Below are positions 54,648 to 62,889 of a stretch of DNA of 64,000 nt, in pieces. The stretch is from assembly GCA_045807725.1 (NCBI GenBank), contig JBJMGV010000112.1:23702-87701 (forward strand), in the 5' to 3' direction. The notes under the pieces are model-generated. The model saw only the letters and a program-made list of their open reading frames with translations. It was not told the origin of the DNA and ran no database searches. The translations under genes were made by a program, and so were the position numbers. Numbering within the stretch: the stretch's first letter is position 1; each line of letters starts with the position of its first letter. The DNA is from DATENM01 sp045807725. Lineage in GTDB: Bacteria > Acidobacteriota > Blastocatellia > UBA7656.

Positions 54648-57269
54648 ATGAAAGTTTTAGAGACGCAGGTCTATCGCGGCCCCAACGTCTATAGCCTCGG
54701 CCCGGTCATCCGTATGAAGATCGACCTCGAAGACCTCGAAGAGAAACCGTCGAACCTGATCGATGGCTTCACCGACCGCCTGATCGAGATGATCCCCAGC
54801 CTCTACACTCATCGCTGTTCGGAAGGCGTGCCGGGCGGCTTCATCACGCGACTGCGCGAAGGCACATGGGCCGGCCACATCATCGAACACGTCGCGTTAG
54901 AATTGCAGTGCCTGGTCGGCACCGAAGTCGGTTATGGCAAAACGCGCACCGCCGAACGCGACGGCATCTACAACCTCGTCTTCGAGTATGTAGAAGAGAA
55001 AGTCGGGTTAGAAGCGAGCCGCGCCGCTGTCCGCATCGTCGAGCATCTGGCTTACGATGCGCCGCTCGATTATCAGCAAGAGCTGGCGGCGCTGTCGCGC
55101 ATTCTTGATGACGTGGCGTATGGGCCGAGCACGCAGAGCATCATTGATAAAGCCAGAGCGCGCGACATCCCTTTCATTCGCCTGAACGAGCGCAACCTCG
55201 TGCAGCTCGGCCACGGCAAGTATCAACGCCGCATCGAGGCGACGGTGACTTCGATGACCAGCCTGATCGCTACCGACATTGCCTGTGATAAAGAGCTGAC
55301 CAAGCAGATGCTCAACGAAGCGGGCATACCCGTCCCGCGTGGCCGCATCGTCGATTCGACTGACGCGGCCATTGCTGCTGCTGAGAGCATCGGCTATCCG
55401 GTCGTGCTCAAACCGCTCAACGCCAATCACGGCAAGGGCGTCGCCATCAACCTGAACACACGCGAACAGGTCGAGCGCGCGTTCGAGCGCGCCCTGGATT
55501 ATGCGGATGATGTGATCGTTGAACGCTACGTCGAAGGGCGCGACCACCGCGTGCTGGTCGTCAACGGCGAAGTCGTCGCCGTCGCCGAGCGCGTCCCTGC
55601 ACACGTCATCGGCGATGGCCGTCACAGCTTGCAAGAGTTGATCGATACTGAAAACAAGAACCCGATGCGCGGGCAGGGCCACGAGAAGGCGCTGACGAAA
55701 ATCTTCATCAATGACGAATCGCTGCGGCTGATCAACGAGCAGGGCCTTGCGCTCGACGCGGTTCCGGCTGAAGGCCGGCAGGTCTGGTTGAAGTACACGG
55801 CCAACATCAGCACGGGCGGCACGGCGGTTGACCGCACCGATGACATTCATTACGAGAACATTGAAATCGCCCGCCGCGCCGCGCGCATCATCGGCCTGGA
55901 TATCGCGGGCGTCGATATGCTGACGACAGACATCGCGCGACCGCTGGCGGACACGAATGGCGCGATCTGTGAGATCAACGCCGCGCCGGGCTTTCGCATG
56001 CACGTTCATCCAACTGTCGGTCAGCCGCGCGATGTGGCGGGTCGCGTGCTTGATATGATCTTCCCGCCGGGCACGCCTTCGCGTATCCCCATCGTTGCCA
56101 TCACCGGCACGAACGGCAAGACGACGACTTCGAGGATGCTCGCGCACATCCTGAAGCTGGCCGGAAGAAAAGTAGGATTGACCACAACCGATGGCCTCTA
56201 CATTGACGGCAAGCGCATTCTCGAAGGCGACCTGACGGGGCCGTGGTCTGCGCGTATGGTGTTGCGCGACCCGACCGTAGATTTCGCCGTGTTAGAGACA
56301 GCGCGCGGCGGCATACTGCGCGCCGGCCTCGGCTTTGATTATTGCGATGTCGGCGTCATCACCAATGTCTCGGAAGATCATCTCGGTATGCGCGGCGTCG
56401 AAACGCTTGAAGAGATGGCGTACGTCAAATCGGTAGTCATCGAGACAGTGCGGCGCACGGGCTATGCGATCTTGAACGCCGAAGACCCGCATCTGGTGTC
56501 ACTCGCCGAAAAGGCGGGCGGGTCGCTTTGCTGGTTCACCCTCGACCCGACGAATGAACTGGTTGTTAAACACACCGAAGCCGGCGGCATCAGTGTGACG
56601 TTGCGCGACCGGCAGATCATCATCCGTCGCGGCGCGCAGGATGTGGTCATCTCGGACGTGGACTTGATACCGGCGACTTTCAGCGGGCGGGCGATGTTCA
56701 ATGTGGCAAACGCGATGGTCGCGGCCCTGTGCGCGCACCTGTCGGGCACGAGCGTCGAAGACATTCGCACGGGCTTGCAGACGTTCGAGACGGGCTTTTA
56801 TCTTTCGCCGGGCCGCTTGAACGTCGAGCAGGTCGGCGACTTTCACGTGCTGCTGGATTACGCGCACAACACGGCGGCTTATCGCAACGTCGCGGCGTTT
56901 GTGAAGCTGTTGCGCGTAGACCGAAGAGTCGGCGTCGTCGCCGCGCCCGGCGACCGCCGCGATGTTGATATTTTGGCGATGGGCGAGATTGCCGGCGCGG
57001 CTTTCGATCTTTTAATCATCAAAGAGGACGATGACCGGCGCGGTCGCCCGGTCGGCCAGTCGGCCACGATGATGAAGCGCGGCGCGATGAACGCCGGTAT
57101 GGCCGAAGAGAAGATCGAGATCGTCCCCGACGAAGTCGAAGCCGTCGAGCGCGGCCTGCGCCTGGCGATCAAAAGCGATGTGGTCGTAATTACCGCTGAC
57201 AACATCAAGCGCACTTACGAGCAGATCACCCGCTTCCGCGATCAGCTCTCGCTCCCATCGGGCGTGTAA
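54648..57269 (+). CDS. cphA: Cyanophycin synthetase
   Basis: This 873-residue enzyme has the CphA1 length and order. An N-terminal domain (residues 1-160; KVLETQVYRGPNVY, EGTWAGHIIEHVALELQ) is followed by an ATP-grasp domain that adds Asp to the chain (GIPVPRGRIV, YPVVLKPLNANHGKGVAINL, EINAAPGFRMH). A Mur-ligase-like domain that adds Arg completes it (P-loop ITGTNGKTTTSRMLAHIL at about 484, then SEDHLGMRGVETLEEMA, DYAHNTAAYRN). The product stores nitrogen and energy. A ggagg ribosome site lies inside the cyanophycinase end, so translation is coupled. No truncation is seen. Confidence 0.97.
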   Translation: MKVLETQVYRGPNVYSLGPVIRMKIDLEDLEEKPSNLIDGFTDRLIEMIPSLYTHRCSEGVPGGFITRLREGTWAGHIIEHVALELQCLVGTEVGYGKTRTAERDGIYNLVFEYVEEKVGLEASRAAVRIVEHLAYDAPLDYQQELAALSRILDDVAYGPSTQSIIDKARARDIPFIRLNERNLVQLGHGKYQRRIEATVTSMTSLIATDIACDKELTKQMLNEAGIPVPRGRIVDSTDAAIAAAESIGYPVVLKPLNANHGKGVAINLNTREQVERAFERALDYADDVIVERYVEGRDHRVLVVNGEVVAVAERVPAHVIGDGRHSLQELIDTENKNPMRGQGHEKALTKIFINDESLRLINEQGLALDAVPAEGRQVWLKYTANISTGGTAVDRTDDIHYENIEIARRAARIIGLDIAGVDMLTTDIARPLADTNGAICEINAAPGFRMHVHPTVGQPRDVAGRVLDMIFPPGTPSRIPIVAITGTNGKTTTSRMLAHILKLAGRKVGLTTTDGLYIDGKRILEGDLTGPWSARMVLRDPTVDFAVLETARGGILRAGLGFDYCDVGVITNVSEDHLGMRGVETLEEMAYVKSVVIETVRRTGYAILNAEDPHLVSLAEKAGGSLCWFTLDPTNELVVKHTEAGGISVTLRDRQIIIRRGAQDVVISDVDLIPATFSGRAMFNVANAMVAALCAHLSGTSVEDIRTGLQTFETGFYLSPGRLNVEQVGDFHVLLDYAHNTAAYRNVAAFVKLLRVDRRVGVVAAPGDRRDVDILAMGEIAGAAFDLLIIKEDDDRRGRPVGQSATMMKRGAMNAGMAEEKIEIVPDEVEAVERGLRLAIKSDVVVITADNIKRTYEQITRFRDQLSLPSGV

Positions 57270-57277
57270 AGGGAAAG

Positions 57278-57308
57278 TTGATGCGCGCCCGTTTCTTGCT
57301 GGTATACT
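57278..57308 (+). promoter_or_regulatory. Candidate promoter of the toxin-antitoxin pair
   Basis: A good -10 box TATACT (57303-57308) with a weak -35 TTGATG (57278-57283) at a 19-bp spacing. The gap before the antitoxin ATG at 57336 is about 20 nt from the expected start of transcription. Confidence 0.4.
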
Positions 57309-57335
57309 CCTTTTTACAAGAAAGGGGCAAGAGAT

Positions 57336-57758
57336 ATGAATGGTTCAATCGAACTCGATGACAAGCGCCGGGAAGCTCTTGAACGAACAGCTCGTCGCCA
57401 CAAATCATCCGTCCAGCAACTGCTTGAACAGGCAGTTGATGTCTTCATTGAGCGGGTGGAAGATGAAGAACTATTAGAGGAATCTGCGCGCGTAGCCAAG
57501 CGCACCGGCTTGCGCGAAAGAGATGCCGCGCAGATTGTCCGCGATTGGCGACAAAACCAGAACATTGATTTGGATAAGATATTAGAAATTGACAGTGAAA
57601 CTGCATCTCGCATCCGCGAATGTGCTGCAACGCGCCAATGCAGCATACAAGAGGCGATATCTTGGCTGCTGAAGTTGGGCGCTGAAACAGGTGAAGGATA
57701 TTGCTACCTGTATTGGGAAGGGCGGGATGAAAAGTCTCAGGATAGGAAGGCAGGATAA
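57336..57758 (+). CDS. Probable antitoxin of a PIN-domain toxin-antitoxin pair
   Basis: The 140-residue protein has an N-terminal ribbon-helix-helix-like or helical segment (MNGSIELDDKRREALERTARRHKSSVQQLLEQAVDVF), a charged middle (EDEELLEESARVAKRTGLRE) and a second helical segment (LDKILEIDSETASRIRECAATRQCSIQEAISWLLKLGAE) that repeats the same opening pattern. The two halves resemble two ribbon-helix-helix units in one chain. An aaagggg site lies before the ATG. The gene is 41 bp upstream of a PIN toxin gene. The region is AT-richer than its neighbours, which suggests transfer. Not a known named family. Confidence 0.7.
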   Translation: MNGSIELDDKRREALERTARRHKSSVQQLLEQAVDVFIERVEDEELLEESARVAKRTGLRERDAAQIVRDWRQNQNIDLDKILEIDSETASRIRECAATRQCSIQEAISWLLKLGAETGEGYCYLYWEGRDEKSQDRKAG

Positions 57759-57799
57759 TGACTATAAGTATTGAGGCCAGTGAATAGAGCATCATTCTT

Positions 57800-58255
57800 A
57801 TGACGAGACGCAAGCGGCGCGATAATGTGGTTGTTGACACCAACGTTTTTCTCGCCAACTTTCTGTCCCCTCGTACCAACAGCCCTAATCGTCGTGTGAT
57901 TCGCCTCTGGCTGATCGAAAAGGCGTTCAAGCTCGCAGTCACACGAGAAATAGAAACCGAATATCTACGGATATTCAGCGATGTGCTGGGATTTGATAAT
58001 AATCTGCTGCTTCGCTGGCAGGAGAGATTTAACAACAAGCGACTTACCGAGAGCGTCAACGGACACATTAACCTGCGTATTAGCCGAGATCCCAATGATG
58101 ATATGTTCATTGCAGTAGCAATCGCCGCCCGTGCGAAATTCCTCATCACCAACGACCGCGACCTGCTCGACATCAGCGATGCGGACAAGCGCAAGCTCAA
58201 GTTTCAGATCGTCACGCCCGGCCAGTTCCTCAAACAATGGGACGCGCTTCAGTGA
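57800..58255 (+). CDS. PIN-domain toxin (putative ribonuclease)
   Basis: This 151-residue protein matches the COG1569-type PIN toxins. The first acid is Asp13 in VVVDTNVFLANFLSP, a middle Glu lies in TREIETEYLRI, and the last acids are in DPNDDMFIAVAIAARAKFLITNDRDLLDI. These acids bind the Mg ions for RNA cleavage. Membership in a toxin-antitoxin pair is inferred from the small gene upstream. The target RNA is unknown. The DNA is less GC-rich than surrounding genes, as expected for a mobile module. Confidence 0.9.
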   Translation: MTRRKRRDNVVVDTNVFLANFLSPRTNSPNRRVIRLWLIEKAFKLAVTREIETEYLRIFSDVLGFDNNLLLRWQERFNNKRLTESVNGHINLRISRDPNDDMFIAVAIAARAKFLITNDRDLLDISDADKRKLKFQIVTPGQFLKQWDALQ

Positions 58256-58346
58256 GCGCGTCGTCAAATTTGAAGTGAGAAAATCAGGCCCGCGTGTAAC
58301 CTTTCGGCTCCGGCAAACGTGCTGTCGTTGAAAGGAGACTGAAACG

Positions 58347-59666
58347 ATGCAAGCGAATCCATCATACGATGTCATAGTCATCGGCGGCGGCGTGGCCGGA
58401 CTGGCTGCCGCCACTTATGTTGCGCGACAGGGCAAGCGCGTCAAGTTGTTTGAACAAGCGCACGCGCTCGGCGGGCGAGCGCGCACCAAAGCGCAAGACG
58501 GATTCTATTTCAACATCGGCCCGCACGCGCTTTATCGCGGCGGGCGCGGCATCGAAGTGCTGCGTGAACTCGGCGTCAACGTGAGCGGCAATGTGCCGGC
58601 AGTGTCGGGCGCATTCGCTATCAAGGATCAACAGAAGCATACGTTTCCTTCGGGCATCACGTCGCTGCTGACAACCGGGCTGTTCGGATTGTCGGCGAAG
58701 CTCGAAGCCATACGCTGGCTCGCGTCGCTGGCGAAGCTCGACACGGCGTCGTTGATGCGCGTGTCGTTGCGCGAATGGCTCGACCGTCACATCACGCACC
58801 GCGAAGTTCAGGATTTCCTGATCGCCGCGATGCGTATAGCGACTTACACGAACGCGCCCGAATTGATGAGCGCCGGCGCGGCGCTTCGACAATTGCAACT
58901 CGCTTTTGCCAAAGGCGTGCTCTATCTCGATGGCGGCTGGCAGACCATCGTTGACGGATTGCTTGACGCGGCACACCAGGCCAGTGTTGAGATCGAAACC
59001 GGCGCGAAGGTCGAACACGTCTTACGCGAAAGTGACGGCTCGGTGCGCAGAGTCCGTATCGCAGACGGCCAGGTCATCAGCGCGGCTCACATCATCATCG
59101 CCTCAAGCCCAACGGACGCCGCGAGGCTGGTCGAGCGCGGCGAACAATCACAACTGGCGCGCTGGGCCGATCAATCCGTAGCGGTGAAGGCGGCGTGTCT
59201 CGATCTGGCGCTCACTCGCCTGCCGAAGCCGAAGGCGCTTTATGCATTCGGCATCGACCGCCCGCTTTACCTTTCGGTGCATTCGGCGTCGGCGCGACTC
59301 GCGCCCGCAGGCGGCGCGCTGATTCACGTTGCCAAGTACCTCGCGCCCGATGAAGACGAATCGCCGGCGCAGGTCGAAGCTGAGTTAGAAAACCTGCTCG
59401 ATCTTGTGCAGCCGGGCTGGCGCGAATGCATCGCGCACCGGCGCTTTCTGCCGGCGATGACCGTGATGAACGCGCTGGCGCTGGCCTCGCAAGGCGGCAG
59501 CGAAGGACGGCCCGGCCCGCAGGTTAATGACGTGCCCGGCCTCTACGTCGTCGGCGACTGGGTCGGCGCAGAAGGCATGCTGGTTGACGCAGGGCTGGCG
59601 AGCGCGCAACGCACGGCAGAGGTTATCGCCCAGCAGCGAACTTTTCGGATGCGCGCTGTCGTTTAA
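58347..59666 (+). CDS. FAD-dependent oxidoreductase, phytoene-desaturase/amine-oxidase-like
   Basis: This 439-residue flavoprotein begins with a Rossmann FAD motif (DVIVIGGGVAGLAAATYVARQGKRVKLFEQAHALGGRARTK) followed by FNIGPHALYRGG. The middle contains LDGGWQTIVDGLLDAA, and the C-terminus has the second FAD-binding block PGLYVVGDWVGAEGMLVDAGLASAQRTAEVI. This is the carotenoid-desaturase/protoporphyrinogen-oxidase type NAD(P)-binding superfamily; the substrate is not evident. An aaaggag site precedes ATG 58347. It is followed by an MBL-fold protein and an ECF41-type sigma factor, and may be under control of the latter. Confidence 0.85.
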   Translation: MQANPSYDVIVIGGGVAGLAAATYVARQGKRVKLFEQAHALGGRARTKAQDGFYFNIGPHALYRGGRGIEVLRELGVNVSGNVPAVSGAFAIKDQQKHTFPSGITSLLTTGLFGLSAKLEAIRWLASLAKLDTASLMRVSLREWLDRHITHREVQDFLIAAMRIATYTNAPELMSAGAALRQLQLAFAKGVLYLDGGWQTIVDGLLDAAHQASVEIETGAKVEHVLRESDGSVRRVRIADGQVISAAHIIIASSPTDAARLVERGEQSQLARWADQSVAVKAACLDLALTRLPKPKALYAFGIDRPLYLSVHSASARLAPAGGALIHVAKYLAPDEDESPAQVEAELENLLDLVQPGWRECIAHRRFLPAMTVMNALALASQGGSEGRPGPQVNDVPGLYVVGDWVGAEGMLVDAGLASAQRTAEVIAQQRTFRMRAVV

Positions 59667-59729
59667 GAGGTTACTTGCCTCCGAGTGCTCGGAGCGCGAT
59701 TCGACTTTTAAAGTTTTGCAGGAGAGACG

Positions 59730-60449
59730 ATGATCACTAACACACAGACAGGTACTAACATTGCTGAGATTGCTGAAAACATCTATCGCATCAACACGCC
59801 GCTCGACGTGGTTCCGGGCGGCTTTTCGTTCAATCAATACTTAATCGTTGACGACGAGCCATTGCTCTATCACACAGGGATGCGCAAGCTCTTTCCGGTG
59901 GTGAGCGAAGCCGTCGCTCACATCTTACCGATTGAGCGGTTGCGCTACATCGCCTTTTCGCACGTTGAGGCTGATGAATGCGGCGCGCTCAATCAGTGGC
60001 TGGCCGCCGCGCCGCTCTCGCTGCCGGTGTGCGGTCGCATCGCCGCGATGACCTCGATTGAAGACCTCGCCGACCGCGCGCCACGCGCAATGAGCGACGG
60101 CGAACGGCTGACGCTCGGTCGTCACACGGTTGAGTGGTTCGACACGCCGCACCTGCCGCACGGCTGGGAATGCGGCCTGCTGATGGAACGCGAAACGCGG
60201 ACGCTGTTGTGCGGCGACCTCTTCACACAGCCCGGCGCGAACACGCCGGCGCTCACCGAATCTGACATCCTCGAACCGAGTGAAGCCTTGCGCGCCGGCC
60301 TCGATTACTTCGCCCACGCCCGCAACACGCGCGCGATGATCGAGCGACTGGCGGCGACCGAACCACAGACGCTCGCCTGCATGCACGGCAGCGCGTGGCG
60401 CGGCGACGGCGCGCAGTTGCTGCGCGGGCTTGCCGACCGTTTGGATTAA
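59730..60449 (+). CDS. Metallo-beta-lactamase-fold protein, flavodiiron (ODP)-like
   Basis: This 239-residue protein has the opening IAENIYRINTPLDVVPGGFSFNQYLIVDDEPLLYHTGM and the metal motif FSHVEADECG, which resembles the H-x-E-x-D site of the oxygen-binding diiron proteins rather than the HxHxDH site of hydrolases. A later His lies in DTPHLPHGWECG, and the last sites are in LLCGDLFTQPG and LACMHGSAWRG. Such proteins may bind O2 or NO or act as sensors. It lacks the flavodoxin domain of true flavodiiron proteins. An aggagag site precedes the ATG. Preceded by an FAD oxidoreductase, a possible redox partner (inference). Confidence 0.8.
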   Translation: MITNTQTGTNIAEIAENIYRINTPLDVVPGGFSFNQYLIVDDEPLLYHTGMRKLFPVVSEAVAHILPIERLRYIAFSHVEADECGALNQWLAAAPLSLPVCGRIAAMTSIEDLADRAPRAMSDGERLTLGRHTVEWFDTPHLPHGWECGLLMERETRTLLCGDLFTQPGANTPALTESDILEPSEALRAGLDYFAHARNTRAMIERLAATEPQTLACMHGSAWRGDGAQLLRGLADRLD

Positions 60450-60466
60450 CCATAACTCGAACGCTT

Positions 60467-60537
60467 ATCCACGAAGGGCACGAAGGATCACGACTCATCA
60501 GAAGAATCCTTCGTGTTTCTTTGTGTCCTTCGTGGAT
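60467..60537. repeat. Palindromic repeat with about 9-bp units (cacgaagg type)
   Basis: The left arm, atccacgaagggcacgaagg (60467-60486), is mirrored by ccttcgtgtttctttgtgtccttcgtggat (60508-60537, as a range). It starts 17 bp after the MBL gene stop and ends 15 bp before the sigma factor ATG, so it occupies the usual place for that gene's ribosome site. Palindromes of this type are, as I recall, frequent in many bacterial genomes. Confidence 0.8.
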
Positions 60538-60552
60538 CGCTATTTTTTAGTG

Positions 60553-61476
60553 ATGACTGCTTACGCCGAAACGCTGGAAACCGACCGCCGGCTGCTTTGG
60601 GGTCTATGTTACAGAATGACCGGCAATGCCGCCGACGCCGATGATCTGGTGCAAGAGACGTTCGTGCGCGCGCTGGAACGCCCGCCGCAACGCACAGACG
60701 AGCCGCTGCGCCCGTGGCTCGTGCGCGTGGCGATGAACCTGAGCCGCGACTTTTTGCGACGGCGGCGACGGCGCGATTACACGGGGCCGTGGCTGCCGTC
60801 ACCCATTGCGACCGACGAAGAGAGCCTGCCGTCGTATGAGCCTGCCGCGCCAGCGGAAGACTCGCCGGCGGCGCGCTACGACTTGCTTGAAAGCATCTCG
60901 TTCGCTTTTCTGCTGGCGCTTGAAGCGTTGACGCCGCAGCAACGCGCCGTGTTGTTGCTGCGCGACGTATTCGATTACTCGACCGCTGAAACTGCCTCTG
61001 CGCTCGACCTCACGGAAGCGAACGTGAAAGTCACGCTGCTGCGCGCGCGCAAACGCATGAAGGATTATGATCGGCAGCGCCCAGACCTCAGTCCATCCAG
61101 GCGTGAAGCGACGCGGCAGGCGCTCGAACAGTTCCTGCTCTACCTCAACGCGCGCGACGCCGAAGGGCTGGAGCGATTGCTTGCCGAAGACGTGGTGAGC
61201 TTGTCTGACGGCGGCGGCGAAGTGCAGGCGGCGCTGCAACCCATTCGCGGGCGCGACAAGATGCTGCGCTTGATCGCCGCGTTGAACGCGAAGCTCAGTC
61301 GTGCGCCGCGCGTCGAGTGGCGCGAGCTGAACGGATTGCCGGCGCTCGTGTTTGAAGAGGTTCATTCGACGGCGACGCGCGCGACTCGTTACACCGTGCA
61401 TATCGAATTGGACGAGGCGGGGCGCATCCGCCGGCTCGATAGCGTGCTTGCGCCGAGCAAGCTGACCGCGATTTGA
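60553..61476 (+). CDS. ECF41-like RNA polymerase sigma factor with SnoaL-like C-terminal domain
   Basis: The start is ATG 60553 (MTAYAETLETD); the longer frame is part of the repeat. The 307-residue protein has sigma region 2 (LLWGLCYRMTGNAADADDLVQETFVRALERPP), a linker with the WLPSP motif, and region 4 (LTPQQRAVLLLRDVFDYSTAETASALDLTEANVKVTLLRARKRM). Then comes a SnoaL-like domain with LLAEDVVSLSDGGGEVQAAL and the end VLAPSKLTAI. WLPEP, DGGGK and NPDKL are hallmarks of ECF41 (SigJ) factors. The appended domain regulates the factor without a separate anti-sigma. No ribosome site is seen before the ATG; the repeat sits there. Confidence 0.93.
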   Translation: MTAYAETLETDRRLLWGLCYRMTGNAADADDLVQETFVRALERPPQRTDEPLRPWLVRVAMNLSRDFLRRRRRRDYTGPWLPSPIATDEESLPSYEPAAPAEDSPAARYDLLESISFAFLLALEALTPQQRAVLLLRDVFDYSTAETASALDLTEANVKVTLLRARKRMKDYDRQRPDLSPSRREATRQALEQFLLYLNARDAEGLERLLAEDVVSLSDGGGEVQAALQPIRGRDKMLRLIAALNAKLSRAPRVEWRELNGLPALVFEEVHSTATRATRYTVHIELDEAGRIRRLDSVLAPSKLTAI

Positions 61477-61844
61477 GAAGCGCGACAGGAAGAAGTGACC
61501 CCAGATCAGCTCATCAGCCTTTAAAGAACTTGGCTGCATACAATGATCGCGCAAAGTACTTGGCTACTAAATCCTGAATGTCGTATTCTTCAACTCATTA
61601 TGGGCACGCTTCAGTTGCCGATCCGATGTTATGAATAAGGATTTTTGCACATATTGGCACATATGCTTTCACAAAGAAAAGAGGAATACGTTGCAGCTAT
61701 GATTGCTGCCTTGGCAGAATGGCGACGGGTGCTCCGTCCATCTGAATCTGTATTCCTGAACATCGGCGATACCTACTAGTCATGTGTATTGAGAGCCACA
61801 AGAATTTTATAATAGATTGCACATCAACTGAGGGCCGTCGATTC
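61477..61844. other. Gap with methyltransferase remnant, otherwise empty
   Basis: This stretch between the sigma factor and the PpiC gene is AT-richer than its surroundings. It contains one recognisable fragment (listed separately) and no other gene. Two possible small frames upstream have no ribosome site or family similarity I can see. It looks like a degraded or recombined segment. Confidence 0.6.
61663..61779 (+). pseudogene. Fragment of an adenine/cytosine-specific DNA methyltransferase
   Basis: The 38-codon frame reads MLSQRKEEYVAAMIAALAEW, RRVLRPSESVFLNIGDTY and then TAG. This resembles the conserved segment 'EYVANLVAVFREVRRVLRPDGTLWLNLGDSY' (which I recall from N4/N6 DNA methyltransferases, where it precedes the catalytic loop region). 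Both N- and C-terminal parts are absent: an in-frame stop lies 25 bp upstream and the TAG ends it before the motif continues. It is a relic of a restriction-modification or phage gene. The local DNA is AT-rich. Moderate confidence, by resemblance only. Confidence 0.5.
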
Positions 61845-62765
61845 GTGAGTCGCATTGCCACTATCGTCTGCCTGCTGGCGATGACGGCGGCGTGCGCAAG
61901 GCATCACAACAATTCGCCGGTCATCGCCACAGTCAACGGCGAAGAGGTGACGCGCGCCGAGTTCGAGCAGTTCGTGGCGACCAAGCTCGGCGAGGTCTCC
62001 GCGAGCGACACGGCGGATATGTTGCGCAGCCAGTTGTTAGACGAGTACCTGCGCCGACGGTTGGTGCTCCGCGAAGCCGAACACGCCGGCCTCGCGGTCG
62101 CCGAAGTCGAGATCGAGCAGGCCGCGCAAGAGAACCCGCAACTGCGCGCGATGGCCGCAGAGCCTTCGTCGCGCGAAGAGATGCGGCGCGATATGCTGAT
62201 CGAAAAATATTACCGCCAAGTCGTGCTGCGCGATGTGCGCGTGACCGGCGACGAAGCGCAGCGTTACATCGAGCAGCATCAATCGCGGCTCACGGACAAG
62301 CCCGGCTTTCTCGTGCGCGAGATTCGCGTGCAGACGCGTGACGAAGCCGAACGCTTGCGCCGCGAAGTCACCGAGAGCAAGCGCGATTTCGCCGCCGTCG
62401 CCCGCCTGCATTCCGATGCGCCGAACGCCGAAGCCGGCGGCCTCAGCCGTTACGACGAAGGCCAGTTGCCGGACGTGCTCGAACATGCCATCCAGCCGCT
62501 CCGACCGGGCGACATCAGTCAGGTGGTCGAATCGGGCTACGGCTTTCACCTCTTCAAGCTCGAACAGCGCATACAGCCGCACGCGCCCGAAGAGCGCCGC
62601 GCCCAGCTCGATGACCGCCGTTCGCAACTCACCGAAGAGTTGATCGCGCAGAAGAATCAGCAAGCAGTTGACGCGGCGCTGGCCGCTCTGCTCGAACACG
62701 CCAGCATCCAAATCCGCGCCGCCACGCTAGGCTTCACATACACGGGCCAACTCAGGCATAATTAA
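61845..62765 (+). CDS. PpiC-type peptidyl-prolyl isomerase lipoprotein (SurA/PrsA-like)
   Basis: I take GTG 61845 as the start (MSRIATIVCLLAMTAAC): it gives a lipoprotein signal with lipobox MTAAC-AR and a gaggg site upstream. The ATG at 61782 would add 21 polar residues. 306 residues. After the anchor come the N-terminal chaperone part (VIATVNGEEVTRAEFEQFVATKLGEV) and a helical segment. The parvulin PpiC domain follows (VREIRVQTRDEAERLRREVTESKRDFAAVARLHSDAPNAEAGGLSRYDEGQLPDVL...). It assists folding of exported proteins. It precedes a second PpiC gene by 124 bp including palindrome H. Confidence 0.88.
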   Translation: MSRIATIVCLLAMTAACARHHNNSPVIATVNGEEVTRAEFEQFVATKLGEVSASDTADMLRSQLLDEYLRRRLVLREAEHAGLAVAEVEIEQAAQENPQLRAMAAEPSSREEMRRDMLIEKYYRQVVLRDVRVTGDEAQRYIEQHQSRLTDKPGFLVREIRVQTRDEAERLRREVTESKRDFAAVARLHSDAPNAEAGGLSRYDEGQLPDVLEHAIQPLRPGDISQVVESGYGFHLFKLEQRIQPHAPEERRAQLDDRRSQLTEELIAQKNQQAVDAALAALLEHASIQIRAATLGFTYTGQLRHN

Positions 62766-62782
62766 TCTTTGCGAAATCAGCC

Positions 62783-62870
62783 GATAATTCAACGATGAGC
62801 GTAGAATGATGAATTAAAAGCGGCAAGTTTCTGCTAATTCATCATTCACCCTTCATCGTTCATCATTAAC
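62783..62870. repeat. Heptamer-arm palindrome H (gatgatg-type / atcattc)
   Basis: Left heptamers (ataattc, aacgatg, agcgtag, aatgatg, aattaaa; 62784-62818) are mirrored by ctaattc, atcattc, acccttc, atcgttc, atcatta (62834-62868). The left arm begins 17 bp after the PpiC lipoprotein stop codon; the right arm ends 4-9 bp before the gagagg ribosome site of the next gene. Confidence 0.8.
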
Positions 62871-62889
62871 TATTGAGAGGATGTGCTGT

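Noticed and set aside
55008..56147. 379-codon minus-strand frame over cphA
   Set aside because: Antisense shadow of the cyanophycin synthetase.
59730..60449. True beta-lactamase or glyoxalase II function
   Set aside because: The HxHxDH zinc motif is absent; the site reads HVEADE, closer to diiron ODP-type proteins.
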